38,707 nt of DNA from a virus. The translations under genes were made by a program, and so were the position numbers. The stretch spans positions 1 to 38,707 of IMG/VR virus record IMGVR_UViG_3300046697_000019. One strand, 5' to 3'. Position 1 is the first letter of the stretch. Each line of letters begins with the position of its first letter. Below, piece by piece: positions 1 through 6,948 of this stretch. The notes below the pieces were generated by a model. The model did no database searches. It had not been told where the DNA came from and saw only the letters and a program-made list of their open reading frames with translations.

Positions 1-6
1 ATCAAT

Positions 7-124
7 TTGAATTTCCTACCCGTTTGCGCCAGACAATTTCAAATTGATTGCCACACTTTTCACACGTCAGTATGTCCACCTGTTCATATCGTGGCCTGTC
101 AATTATTGATCGTGGCGCGGTCAT
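7..124 (-). CDS. partial zinc-ribbon gene (copy of 38499-38699)
   Basis: The first 39 codons of the small zinc protein, reading off the left edge of the window. It lies entirely inside the terminal repeat and is complete at 38499-38699. It starts one base after the stop of the 126-317 gene, which shows that the operon of small genes at the left end continues across the join into the genes at the right end. Confidence 0.8.
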
Positions 125-132
125 TTTATCTA
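7..132. repeat. left copy of 126-bp terminal direct repeat
   Basis: Bases 7-132 are identical to 38582-38707. This is the usual sign of a circular or circularly permuted genome written out as a linear contig, with an overlap about the size of an assembly k-mer. A natural short terminal repeat is possible but cannot be told apart here. The first six bases of the window do not match the sequence that precedes the right copy. Confidence 0.95.
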
Positions 133-317
133 GCCTGTGATAGAAAATCAGGACATCCAGCACCCATTGCGTTCACCATCAATGGCGCGCCTTCATCGTC
201 ATACAAATAATTGCACTGCCTAAATATCGTGCCGTCAGTCTGGATAAAAACAAACATACCGTTTGCGCGCGCACAGAATTCACACACAACTGGCGTTCTA
301 CTGTTTGCAGTGTTCAT
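126..317 (-). CDS. small CxxC protein, 63 aa
   Basis: Unknown small protein with a CEFC motif near the N-terminus (residues 12-15) and two further cysteines (35 and 55), suggesting one bound zinc. Its ATG overlaps the stop of the upstream 58-aa gene as ATGA, so translation is probably coupled. It ends one base before the next start at 124, which supports both genes. No domain is recognised. It belongs to the set of small cysteine-pair proteins spread through this genome. Confidence 0.6.
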   Translation of the reverse strand: MNTANSRTPVVCEFCARANGMFVFIQTDGTIFRQCNYLYDDEGAPLMVNAMGAGCPDFLSQAR

Positions 318-490
318 TCTTTCACATCAGCACAAGAATCACAAGTGTTTCCTGGTTGGTCAATCCATTTGGGTTTTCCACACAAAGAACAGTTCTTTAA
401 TATTTGCCACTTATAATCTGGCGCTGCTTCATCACTCACGGCAGTCCTGCGCAACCGATCAGCCTTATTATGCTCTGCGCCTGGAATCAT
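314..490 (-). CDS. small zinc-ribbon protein, 58 aa
   Basis: Read directly from the minus strand. The 58-codon frame starts with ATG at 490 and ends with TGA at 314. Two cysteine pairs (CSLC at residues 34-37 and CDSC at 50-53) form a typical short zinc ribbon; the N-terminal half is charged. A GGCGG element lies 6-7 bases before the ATG. Its stop overlaps the next start (ATGA). It follows the glycosidase-like gene by 18 bases and is probably cotranscribed with it. The DNA- or protein-binding role is inferred only from the zinc ribbon. Confidence 0.6.
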   Translation of the reverse strand: MIPGAEHNKADRLRRTAVSDEAAPDYKWQILKNCSLCGKPKWIDQPGNTCDSCADVKE

Positions 491-508
491 CGTTTACCGC
501 CAAGCATT

Positions 509-1750
509 TCACGCTAGTTTTGCTATATACGACGTCCAACCAGACCAGGCGGTTCCACCCCAAGTGTTGGTGTATTCAGAACCATTGGTTCCTAGAACAT
601 ACACAACCAGATTATTCATTGCATATGCCACCGCTTCCAGGCTAGAACCTTTAGGTGTCAACCCACCCAGGTTTTTCCAATCTGCCGACCACACACCGGC
701 TGCAGTCATCGCTTTTTCAAACACAGACGTGGTGGTTCCTATCACATACACACGAAGGCTGCCATCTGGAAGCGCGACTGCCTTTGGCGCAGCAATGCAC
801 TTTCCACCCAAAGATGTGAATGCAGATGCCTTTCCGGTTGTGTCTATCGTTCTATACCAACATGCCTGATCCGATCCCGTTATAAATTCATATCTCATTT
901 TGTTCACCAACGTTATTTCAGAAATACAACTTGCAGGCGTTATTGTTGACACAGGTGCTGGTCCTGTTCCACGTGGTGGATATTTTGCCTGCATAGCCGC
1001 AACAATGCCTTCAAAACCCAGCGCCTTATATTGGCTCAACATATTATCATTAATGCCTGCCCAAATAGCAAAATGATCCAGGCCACCATTTGCAGCCATC
1101 CAATCTGCCATCGCCATATAGGTCAGGCCAGTTCCTGCCTGGCTGTTGGATAAAATAGGATTGCCATATGTCCAGCAGCCTGCTAATATTCCATTCTTCT
1201 TTCCCGCGCGGCAGCCCTGTTGGATATACTGCCATTCGCTGTCGTAATAACTTTCCCAGGAATTCCACACAGTGAATGGATGGCTGTAAAAGTCTTTCCA
1301 AAGGCCACACTGGTCACAGTTATAATTCATATAACCTTTGAAATACTGCTTTAAAATATCCAGGTCGCCTGATCTGCCGCCTTCACTGCTGACGTATTCC
1401 ACGCCAGCATTCTTCAGCATCTGGAAGTAGCCAGCAAAGTTGGACAGTGGTGCTGTTACCTGACCACCTGCCCATATCACCTGCTCAATGTCAACAACCA
1501 CAGCAAAGCCTGCCGCCTTCAGTGCGTTAATAGCTGCTGCTGGATTGCTCTGGTCTGAAACCACAAGTTGCGCGGTGTCAAAATGGTGCGCCTTAAAATA
1601 GTTCACCGTGTTGCCGTCAAAAACAGCATTCGGCGTTATTGAGAATTGGTAACTTATTTGCACGTTAATCATCTGTCTTTTTTCTATATATAAACTTCTG
1701 TTATTTTGATATGCTTTTCGTGCTTCTTTATGCCTCTGGTAATATGTCAC
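509..1750 (-). CDS. glycoside-hydrolase-like protein with C-terminal lectin-like propeller
   Basis: A 413-aa protein from GTG at 1750, or 387 aa from ATG at 1672. Residues about 30-265 look like a TIM-barrel glycosidase-type domain: alternating strands and helices, with acidic residues at strand ends (VVVDIEQVIW and YVSSEGG). Residues about 285-410 hold repeated W...LGG and V..VLGT units like a sialic-acid or fucose lectin propeller (PLL-like). The GTG has a good Shine-Dalgarno site (AGGAAGGTG) and a TATA element about 40 bp upstream. The first 26 residues are basic and unlike the rest, so the ATG start remains possible. There is no signal peptide. It probably acts on or binds a surface glycan, in the particle or at lysis. 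Specificity is unknown. Confidence 0.6.
   Translation of the reverse strand: MTYYQRHKEARKAYQNNRSLYIEKRQMINVQISYQFSITPNAVFDGNTVNYFKAHHFDTAQLVVSDQSNPAAAINALKAAGFAVVVDIEQVIWAGGQVTAPLSNFAGYFQMLKNAGVEYVSSEGGRSGDLDILKQYFKGYMNYNCDQCGLWKDFYSHPFTVWNSWESYYDSEWQYIQQGCRAGKKNGILAGCWTYGNPILSNSQAGTGLTYMAMADWMAANGGLDHFAIWAGINDNMLSQYKALGFEGIVAAMQAKYPPRGTGPAPVSTITPASCISEITLVNKMRYEFITGSDQACWYRTIDTTGKASAFTSLGGKCIAAPKAVALPDGSLRVYVIGTTTSVFEKAMTAAGVWSADWKNLGGLTPKGSSLEAVAYAMNNLVVYVLGTNGSEYTNTWGGTAWSGWTSYIAKLA
1682..1696 (-). promoter_or_regulatory. second copy of the TATA 15-mer
   Basis: An exact second copy of the 15-mer at 1786-1800, 104 bp downstream, lying inside the first codons of the 413-aa reading frame and about 18 bp before an in-frame ATG. 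It is too close to that ATG for an ordinary leaderless start. It may be a second promoter, a duplicated regulator site, or part of the coding sequence. Confidence 0.35.
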
Positions 1751-1785
1751 AATTAAAGCACCTTCCTGTTTAATATCTGTTTCGA

Positions 1786-1800
1786 TTCTATATATAAACT
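1786..1800 (-). promoter_or_regulatory. archaeal-type TATA box upstream of glycosidase-like gene
   Basis: On the minus strand this reads AGTTTATATATAGAA, a close match to the archaeal TTTATATA box. The expected start site about 25 bp downstream falls just before the AGGAAGGTG ribosome site of the gene starting at 1750, giving a leader of about 20 nt. The same 15-mer recurs at 1682-1696. Confidence 0.6.
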
Positions 1801-1847
1801 GTCACCACTAATCACAAACCGTTCCCCCATAGTAGATTTTATGCATG

Positions 1848-1864
1848 TAAAGAAAAAATATAAG
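1848..1864 (-). terminator. T-rich terminator candidate
   Basis: After the 77-aa gene ends at 1888, the minus strand runs into CTTATATTTTTTCTTT with no strong hairpin. Archaeal transcription commonly stops at such U-tracts. Its place between the replication operon and a new TATA box supports a terminator. Confidence 0.4.
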
Positions 1865-1887
1865 AATGCACATATTACTTTAGGTTA

Positions 1888-2121
1888 TTACAGGGGAACG
1901 ATTTCTGGCGTGCCATCTGCAGCCACACAGGTCATAAATTCGGGCGTGCCATCGTCACTGTAAAACACATCAATTTCGTCTGTCTTTGGTCTGCGTGCAA
2001 TCTTCTTTCCTAATTCGGTAACAAAATATTTTCCGTCTTTTCCGCACGCAACCAATCCGTGTTCAACACATTCGTTCAGCGTTTTTTGAAATTCGTTTCG
2101 CATTATTAATTTATCAATCAT
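1888..2121 (-). CDS. small winged-helix-like protein, 77 aa
   Basis: The N-terminal half (EFQKTLNECVEHGLVACGKD, then KYFVTELGKKI) has the helix, turn and wing pattern of a winged-helix DNA-binding domain. The C-terminal half is acidic and contains two similar segments ending in DDGTPEF and ADGTPEI. A strong GGAGTGAT ribosome site overlaps the stop of the upstream primase gene and sits at good spacing to the ATG. It is the last gene of the replication operon. A regulatory role is inferred; no named family is recognised. Confidence 0.6.
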   Translation of the reverse strand: MIDKLIMRNEFQKTLNECVEHGLVACGKDGKYFVTELGKKIARRPKTDEIDVFYSDDGTPEFMTCVAADGTPEIVPL

Positions 2122-2129
2122 TTTTTATA

Positions 2130-4274
2130 TCACTCCATATCAAATTTTGTCATAACACTTTCAGGCACATATTCTTCTATTAGTGGCACAAGTGTGCGCA
2201 CAGCACCGACATATTCTTTTTTTATTGCCCACGCGTCTGCATTCTTCCTGCCTTCAAAGTCTGCGTCTTTTTCTGCTTCACCAGCAACTTTTTCAATCAA
2301 TCCGAGAGCGTGTAAATCTTCAAGTGTGCGCCTGGTGTATGTGGTTGACATTCCTGTGAACTGCGCCACCATCGTTGTTGAACGCAACGTTTCTTTCATT
2401 CGTTCCAGCACTTTCACTTTGGCCAGTGGTATGTTATCTTTAATAATCCTGTAAGCAAAATCCCTGTCATCATCGTTTGCTTCACGCTGATGAATGAATG
2501 CATGCACGCGTGCCATGCTGCAGATTGCCTTAAAAAGTCTGGTTGGATATTCTGCTTCAGGCAGCGCGTCAATATTCTTCTGCCAATCACGCGAAACATG
2601 CGCACGCACTTTTGCCAGAAATGCACACAGGTTCAATATGTCTGCTTCCATCGCATTTGGAAGTTCTGGCAATTCTTCACGTTGAAGGCGCTGATGCTGA
2701 TGATCAATGAATGCCATCGTTGCTTCATGCAGTTCCTGGCGCATTTCTGTTTCCTTTCCCATGTTTTCAATTGACTTTAAACTGGCTTTTATTGGATCGC
2801 CTTTTGGTCTAAAGAACATTAAGCGTGTTCCAAGTGTCGAATTAAACCCTGAAAATTGTTCAATCGCATTTGTGCTTGCAAACAGAATGCTGCTGTTAAT
2901 ATCCCAATAAAATTTGTCAACCCCCCGTCCCCATGGTTTATGGTAAAATCCATCTGACAGTTCACGGAATTGTGCAAACACCAGGTTGCGTTCATCCTCT
3001 TTTGCAGACAACAATGTTGTCAAATCCTTAATCACAATCATTCTGTGTTGCAATTGTGGAATGACATCTTCATTTGCTTTCCACCCAGAAATCAAACTGC
3101 TTTGTGTTAATGTGCTGAATGGATAAACAAATTGGTTGTCACGTTCACCAAACACGCGCATCATTTCCGTTTTCATACTTCCAGAAGGGCCAACAATGCC
3201 AAAATATGTTGGCTCGTAATTGCAGAAGTTCAGGACTGCCGCGCAAATTGGCGCTATGATGTTATATGGTTCAATAAAGAATGCCCACTTATGAAATATT
3301 TCCAGCAGTGCATCAACTGTGTTGCATTCCATTGTGATTGCCTCAATTGGAATAATCACATCACGGTTTGGAACCTGTTTGCCATCGAATTTGACAATTG
3401 CTTTAATCTGATCGCCAGGTATTGTCATCGAACCAGCAGTGCCTGGCGTTCCAAGTGGCGCAGTGTCAATGTGATTTGACGTGACAAAATCAATTCCCTT
3501 TTGTATATCGCGTTCCAGGGTGCGTTCTTTAATCGGCAGTTTGCTGCGATGCAGTATTTCTGCAATCACATCAGGATCTTCTGTGAACGGCACGCACCTG
3601 GAAATCAATGATTCGCGCCCTTCTGATGCAGACCAATCAGGGTTCATTGATTTATAATCGCCATAAAACAATGTTGTGAATTCTGCACCCTTCTTTGATG
3701 CCTTTGCTTTTGCTATAACATAATCAGCTTCGTCTGCATAATCAGCCTTTGATAGTGGCTTTTCAAATCGCTGTTTGGTTGAACCAAAAACTTCATCGTA
3801 AATTTCTTTCAATTCAGTTTCACGTGATTCGATTGTTGCAGGAAATTCTGGCCACATATTTCCTGTAAAAGTCATAAACCTATTTTCAGACCAGAATTCA
3901 ATGTTGCCCTTTTTATTATGTTCACCAGGTGCAGGTGAACGCACCCACACGTGGAAGCCTTCACCAGATGGCGAAATTTCTGTGTAAGAATTCAGCTTTT
4001 TAATCCTGTCTGTTGCAACACTGTCAATCATTCCACCATCAATGCAATGATCCAGGTCAACAGCAGAATAAGGATCATTGGCAGACAGCACGAACCCCAC
4101 GCCATCATAACGATCAAGCGCATCAACGCATTCATCAAACGTGGACCACGTGCTGCTGTCTGTGCTGCTGGCGCGTTTATCTGTGCGTGGGTTCATTGGG
4201 ATTTTATCTTTTGTGTTAAAATTAACCCACTGGCGCAAATCGCGCAGTTCAATAGGAATGTTTTGGATATTCAT
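2130..4274 (-). CDS. primase-polymerase / superfamily 3-like helicase fusion
   Basis: A 714-aa replication protein. Residues 1-165 resemble phage NrS-1-type primase-polymerases: the catalytic pair D73/D75 in AVDLDHCID, SPSGEGFHVW with H108, and FWSENRFMTFTGN. A helical linker (about 212-265) matches the segment that follows PrimPol domains. Residues about 320-500 form a helicase ATPase with Walker A GPSGSMKT (362-369), Walker B RMIVIKD (411-417), an ASTN sensor (466-469) and a GTR arginine finger (482-484). A winged helix follows at about 630-663. It probably primes, unwinds and perhaps synthesises viral DNA. It has no ribosome site and starts just after a terminator-like hairpin, so it may be leaderless or expressed by read-through. 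Confidence 0.88.
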   Translation of the reverse strand: MNIQNIPIELRDLRQWVNFNTKDKIPMNPRTDKRASSTDSSTWSTFDECVDALDRYDGVGFVLSANDPYSAVDLDHCIDGGMIDSVATDRIKKLNSYTEISPSGEGFHVWVRSPAPGEHNKKGNIEFWSENRFMTFTGNMWPEFPATIESRETELKEIYDEVFGSTKQRFEKPLSKADYADEADYVIAKAKASKKGAEFTTLFYGDYKSMNPDWSASEGRESLISRCVPFTEDPDVIAEILHRSKLPIKERTLERDIQKGIDFVTSNHIDTAPLGTPGTAGSMTIPGDQIKAIVKFDGKQVPNRDVIIPIEAITMECNTVDALLEIFHKWAFFIEPYNIIAPICAAVLNFCNYEPTYFGIVGPSGSMKTEMMRVFGERDNQFVYPFSTLTQSSLISGWKANEDVIPQLQHRMIVIKDLTTLLSAKEDERNLVFAQFRELSDGFYHKPWGRGVDKFYWDINSSILFASTNAIEQFSGFNSTLGTRLMFFRPKGDPIKASLKSIENMGKETEMRQELHEATMAFIDHQHQRLQREELPELPNAMEADILNLCAFLAKVRAHVSRDWQKNIDALPEAEYPTRLFKAICSMARVHAFIHQREANDDDRDFAYRIIKDNIPLAKVKVLERMKETLRSTTMVAQFTGMSTTYTRRTLEDLHALGLIEKVAGEAEKDADFEGRKNADAWAIKKEYVGAVRTLVPLIEEYVPESVMTKFDME

Positions 4275-4278
4275 GATA

Positions 4279-4316
4279 AGAAAGAAAAAAGAAAAAGGTT
4301 GCGTTTATGCAACCTT
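4279..4316 (-). terminator. hairpin and T-run terminator before the primase gene
   Basis: On the minus strand AAGGTTGC and GCAACCTT form a perfect 8-bp stem with a 6-nt loop (4295-4316) that contains the stop codon of the 93-aa gene. It is followed by a T-rich run down to 4279. This is a textbook intrinsic terminator shape. It would cut primase transcription unless bypassed, which suggests attenuation of the replication gene. Confidence 0.65.
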
Positions 4317-4586
4317 AATTCTTAACAGCACTTCGGGCGCGTTGTAGTGTGCATAAACAGCATACACAATTGGAATTACAAACGAAATCCCAAATGTGAA
4401 CACTGCCAGGATTAGTGCCACAACGATTGACACAATCCAACCTGCTGCAGATCCCCAAGATTTCTTTTTCAGCAACACAGTGCTGCTGCCTTCTTCTTTC
4501 ACAGTGAATCCCTGCGTCATGAAGTCGTCAACCACACGATCCATTTCTGCCTTATCGGCAACTTCCCTTATTCGTGGACTTACCAT
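4305..4586 (-). CDS. archaeal-type two-helix membrane protein, 93 aa
   Basis: The N-terminal soluble part (residues 1-42) reads REVADKAEMDRVVDDFMTQG, then a charged stretch and KKKSWGSAAGW. Two hydrophobic helices follow at about 48-66 and 68-84, with a short tail. The combination of D..VDDF.TQGF.V, SWGS and a YAVYAHY...EV tail matches a small uncharacterised family I know chiefly from haloarchaea and other archaea; this is recall, not a search. A GGTGAT ribosome site lies 6 bases before the ATG. Its function is unknown. It is one of the better pointers to an archaeal host. Confidence 0.7.
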   Translation of the reverse strand: MVSPRIREVADKAEMDRVVDDFMTQGFTVKEEGSSTVLLKKKSWGSAAGWIVSIVVALILAVFTFGISFVIPIVYAVYAHYNAPEVLLRIKVA

Positions 4587-4628
4587 ATTTTATCACCTAC
4601 TGGTTCCTTATGTATTCGTCTGCTGTTT

Positions 4629-4742
4629 CTAATCTACAAGCCAGAAGTTCATTTCATCTGTTCCAATACATTTTGCGCGCACCCAACCTGCAACAAAATT
4701 TAATGCAACAAGTGCGTCTGTCTTTTTCACGCTGTCTGCCAT
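4629..4742 (-). CDS. small protein, 37 aa
   Basis: A longer frame is open up to 4868, but it would run deep into the HNH gene. The ATG at 4742 has an excellent GGAGTG ribosome site and lies 5 bases after the HNH stop, so I take this start. The product is 37 residues and mixed in character, with the segment ALVALNFVAGWVRAKCIG. No family is recognised. Confidence 0.5.
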   Translation of the reverse strand: MADSVKKTDALVALNFVAGWVRAKCIGTDEMNFWLVD

Positions 4743-4746
4743 TCTT

Positions 4747-5151
4747 TCACTCCGTGTTGTGTGGGCAATAACCATAAAACCCATATGACAGATTGCAGTT
4801 GTGACACAAAACCCTAAAACCTTCTGGAAAATCATTTCTGATAATCCATAGATAGAATCCTGCGCCACATCCTACTTTCTGCCTGTGTTTATGCCCACCA
4901 CCATTTATGTGGTCAATACATAGAAATTCTGATGCAGTTTCGCCACAGCATTCACATTTTGGATTGCCATTTGAATAATGCAATAGAACTTCTTTTCTTT
5001 TCTTCTGCGTGTATTCCTTTACATATGCAGCACGTTTTTCTATGCGTTCAGGAAATAATCCATATTTGCGTTTTGGTGCGCAGTCCGCGCAATATCGCTG
5101 TCTGCCATATGCTTCAATTTCCGTTCCACAAAACGTGCAGTTTTTCTTCAT
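4747..5151 (-). CDS. HNH endonuclease, 134 aa
   Basis: An N-terminal zinc ribbon (C5, C8, C21, C24) is followed by a basic linker and an HNH nuclease core: CECC, then the IDHINGGGHKHR catalytic strand-loop, then PEGFRVLCHNCN supplying the second cysteine pair. The order C-C / DHIN / H / C-C is the standard zinc-stabilised HNH layout. Its ATG overlaps the stop of the 140-aa gene (ATGA). The protein at 33736-34128 shares the DHIN and PEG..VLC.NCN core, so the genome has two copies of this nuclease type. It may be a free-standing homing nuclease or a recombination nuclease. Confidence 0.85.
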   Translation of the reverse strand: MKKNCTFCGTEIEAYGRQRYCADCAPKRKYGLFPERIEKRAAYVKEYTQKKRKEVLLHYSNGNPKCECCGETASEFLCIDHINGGGHKHRQKVGCGAGFYLWIIRNDFPEGFRVLCHNCNLSYGFYGYCPHNTE

Positions 5152-5570
5152 CGTATTGTTGATTGTTTCTTTGTTGGAACCCTGATTTTATCCACGTTGT
5201 TGTAAAGCCCATTGCTCGTCTTTGACACCAATATTTCACACGTAGTGCCGCGCAGTTCCTTCAGGCGCATTGGGAATGGTTCATTCACATCTTTTCCCAA
5301 CATTTGTGCAACAACAGCTTTCAAACCACTGCGCGCACCCCAACTGCGATTGACACGCGTGGCCAGAAACACATCTTCATCAGTTTCAGCGTCTTTGGCG
5401 CTGACTTTAAACCACAGCATTATTTTATCAATGCCTTCTGCGTGCCATTGGTCAACAACTTTGGGCAGCACCTGGTAGTTTTCAAACGTGGCCAAATACC
5501 AATCGTCATCCAACAACACACGTGGACCATCCTGAAATTCAATTTCTTCCGGTTCTTCAAATTGTTTCAT
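5148..5570 (-). CDS. candidate single-stranded-DNA-binding protein, 140 aa
   Basis: A 140-aa acidic protein dominated by predicted beta strands (WYLATFENYQV, KIMLWFKVS, VFLATRVNRSW, TCEILVSKT) with a basic C-terminal tail. The strand spacing and its place beside replication and nuclease genes fit an OB-fold ssDNA-binding protein of the kind seen in phage replication cassettes. No diagnostic motif is present, so this is inference from fold pattern and context. The ribosome site GGAGTAATAAT precedes the ATG, and the stop overlaps the HNH start. Confidence 0.5.
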   Translation of the reverse strand: MKQFEEPEEIEFQDGPRVLLDDDWYLATFENYQVLPKVVDQWHAEGIDKIMLWFKVSAKDAETDEDVFLATRVNRSWGARSGLKAVVAQMLGKDVNEPFPMRLKELRGTTCEILVSKTSNGLYNNVDKIRVPTKKQSTIR

Positions 5571-5574
5571 ATTA

Positions 5575-5703
5575 TTACTCCGTTAATGCAGCCTGCACTG
5601 TTGCCAGTGCTTCTGTTACAACTTCCCTGTCCATTGCACGAACAGACATATACAAATAACCTTCTAGAAACCGAAGGCTGTTTATTGCTTCTTGGTTTTC
5701 CAT
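5575..5703 (-). CDS. small helical protein, 42 aa
   Basis: Read directly from the minus strand: ATG at 5703, TAA at 5575. It has a strong AAGGAGTGAACAA ribosome site and ends 4 bases before the 140-aa gene, whose own site overlaps this stop. The product is predicted mostly helical (NSLRFLEGYLYM, then VVTEALATVQAALTE). No family is recognised. The spacing and ribosome site make it a credible gene. Confidence 0.6.
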   Translation of the reverse strand: MENQEAINSLRFLEGYLYMSVRAMDREVVTEALATVQAALTE

Positions 5704-5721
5704 TTGTTCACTCCTTTCTGT

Positions 5722-5889
5722 TTATTCATTCACGTCTGATTCTGTTCCGCTGCAGATCAACATAGTGAAATCACATGCCGGTCCGCTATAATCAGGCGTG
5801 TATGACTTTGTATATAACTTGTCACAATGTTTGCAGTCAGTCTGCCATGCCACTGGCCTGTTCTTTAGTCTGCAAAACACGTGCGTCAT
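5722..5889 (-). CDS. small CxxC protein, 55 aa
   Basis: Read directly from the minus strand: ATG at 5889, TAA at 5722. It starts one base after the previous gene stops. Cysteines at 6, 19, 22, 39 and 46, with the pair DCKHC, suggest a small zinc-binding fold. The AT-rich string near 5811-5822 that resembles a TATA box encodes residues inside this protein, so it is probably not a promoter. Confidence 0.55.
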   Translation of the reverse strand: MTHVFCRLKNRPVAWQTDCKHCDKLYTKSYTPDYSGPACDFTMLICSGTESDVNE

Positions 5890-5890
5890 T

Positions 5891-6214
5891 TCAACATTCC
5901 ACCACGTTCTGTGCAGCCAACGCTGTTGCTTCTTTCATCGCCGCGTTCAACCGTGTGATTTCATCAGCCATTTCTTTCATTCGCACTGCTGCTTCCTGAT
6001 TGATTTCCAAATAACGTTCACGCTCGCTGCTGCACGTGTTAAGTTTTGACATCAATTCCGCATTCTTTGTTGACAACTGTTTGACCAGGTTGCATTCTGC
6101 GCACTTTTGGTTCTGTGCAATCGTCAGCGCGTCAACTTCTGCTTCCAGTTCTGCGATTGTGTTTGCCGCAGCGTCTGGATCAGTCATATGTTCAATGCTT
6201 TCTTCATTAATCAT
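5891..6214 (-). CDS. coiled-coil protein with CxxC, 107 aa
   Basis: A predominantly helical protein. Residues about 15-35 and 50-100 have heptad-like leucine/alanine spacing, with a CAEC pair at 38-41 between the two helices and another cysteine at the C-terminus. The pattern is two coiled-coil segments joined by a cysteine hinge, perhaps a zinc hook-like or disulphide-linked dimer. It overlaps the upstream zinc-ribbon gene by 8 bases. Function unknown. Confidence 0.6.
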   Translation of the reverse strand: MINEESIEHMTDPDAAANTIAELEAEVDALTIAQNQKCAECNLVKQLSTKNAELMSKLNTCSSERERYLEINQEAAVRMKEMADEITRLNAAMKEATALAAQNVVEC

Positions 6215-6374
6215 TTTTCACCAACTTCAAATCATCAGTGTGCTTCGATTCGTTATATATTCGCCTGCGTTTCTTGATGCAGGAAGTGCAGATTGCAACG
6301 TGCCATTTGTTCAACAGCACGCCACAGTCTGCGCATCGTCTTTCGCCATCGCACAATGTTTGTTCAACCACCAT
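6207..6374 (-). CDS. small zinc-ribbon protein, 55 aa
   Basis: The start at 6374 is chosen because AGGTGG lies 5 bases upstream; a longer frame to 6401 would overlap the preceding gene further. Two cysteine pairs (CADC and CTSC, about 15 residues apart) are followed by a very basic KKRRR stretch, a typical nucleic-acid-binding zinc ribbon. It overlaps the genes on both sides by 8-11 bases, as expected inside a compact operon. Confidence 0.65.
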   Translation of the reverse strand: MVVEQTLCDGERRCADCGVLLNKWHVAICTSCIKKRRRIYNESKHTDDLKLVKND

Positions 6375-6582
6375 TTGTCCACCTGCGCAGCCGGTTTTCA
6401 ATCATAAGCAGCAGACCAAGCGCCAGTGCTGCTTCAATGAAGATGGCCATATCTGTCAATTCTGTGATATGATCGCGCTGCTGGTCTGCAACACGACTTT
6501 CCAGGTTGCTCGTTGTGACACAAATGCTGGCCAGTTCTGTTGAAATCAACAATTTATTTTCGCTTTTTTCGCTGCTTTGCAA
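6364..6582 (-). CDS. small single-pass membrane protein, 72 aa
   Basis: It begins with TTG, preceded at proper spacing by GGTGAT. Residues 1-43 are polar and helical. A hydrophobic helix (MAIFIEAALALGLLLMIE, about 45-62) is followed by a basic tail RLRRW. One transmembrane helix with a basic end suggests an inner-membrane anchor protein with the N-terminus outside; a holin-like or spanin-like role cannot be shown. It overlaps both neighbours. Confidence 0.5.
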   Translation of the reverse strand: MQSSEKSENKLLISTELASICVTTSNLESRVADQQRDHITELTDMAIFIEAALALGLLLMIENRLRRWTNGG

Positions 6583-6760
6583 CTAAATCACCACCATTGT
6601 GGCAAATGGCTGCCTTCCCTGCGTGTGTCATTTCGTCATATGTGCGCAGTTCTGCTGGCCCAACTTCGCGTTTGCATTCATCACATTCATAAGAATTTTT
6701 TGGATCGCGCGATTTAAACCCACAATACGGGCAATACAGGGAATACTTGGTTGCTGCCAT
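6554..6760 (-). CDS. zinc-ribbon protein, 68 aa
   Basis: The pairs CPYC (residues 10-13) and CDEC (26-29) form a rubredoxin- or zinc-ribbon-like knuckle. Another region (THAGKAAICHNGGD) follows, then a strongly basic tail QRKKRK. The start has a GGTGCGAT ribosome site. The basic tail suggests DNA or RNA binding. No named family. Confidence 0.65.
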   Translation of the reverse strand: MAATKYSLYCPYCGFKSRDPKNSYECDECKREVGPAELRTYDEMTHAGKAAICHNGGDLVAKQRKKRK

Positions 6761-6762
6761 TG

Positions 6763-6948
6763 TTATCGCACCTTCTTTGTCACAATGCCATGAAGGTCAA
6801 CTTCTGTTTTTTGTTTATAGAACGGTATTGTAGTGCCTGTGTCTGTGCGCAGTGATGTTTCCACCAGTGTGTTGTCAACAGTCAACGTTTTTATCTGCAG
6901 TTCATATGTGGTTTCGTGGCCATCGTGCAACACCAGGGTGGCTGTCAT
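6763..6948 (-). CDS. small beta-rich protein, 61 aa
   Basis: A short protein of alternating hydrophobic/polar residues consistent with five beta strands (TATLVLHD, TYELQIKTL, LVETSLRTD, TTIPFYKQ, EVDLHGIVT). No cysteines and no motif recognised. It abuts the next gene at 6948 and is 2 bases from the one at 6760, so it sits within the operon. Function unknown. Confidence 0.5.
   Translation of the reverse strand: MTATLVLHDGHETTYELQIKTLTVDNTLVETSLRTDTGTTIPFYKQKTEVDLHGIVTKKVR

Noticed and set aside
4743-4868. N-terminal extension of the 37-aa gene
   Set aside because: It would overlap the HNH nuclease core in another frame, while the ATG at 4742 has an ideal ribosome site.
5805-5822. TATA-like string TTATATAC
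   Set aside because: It lies inside the 55-aa CxxC gene at 5722-5889, encoding residues KLYTK, with tight gene spacing on both sides.
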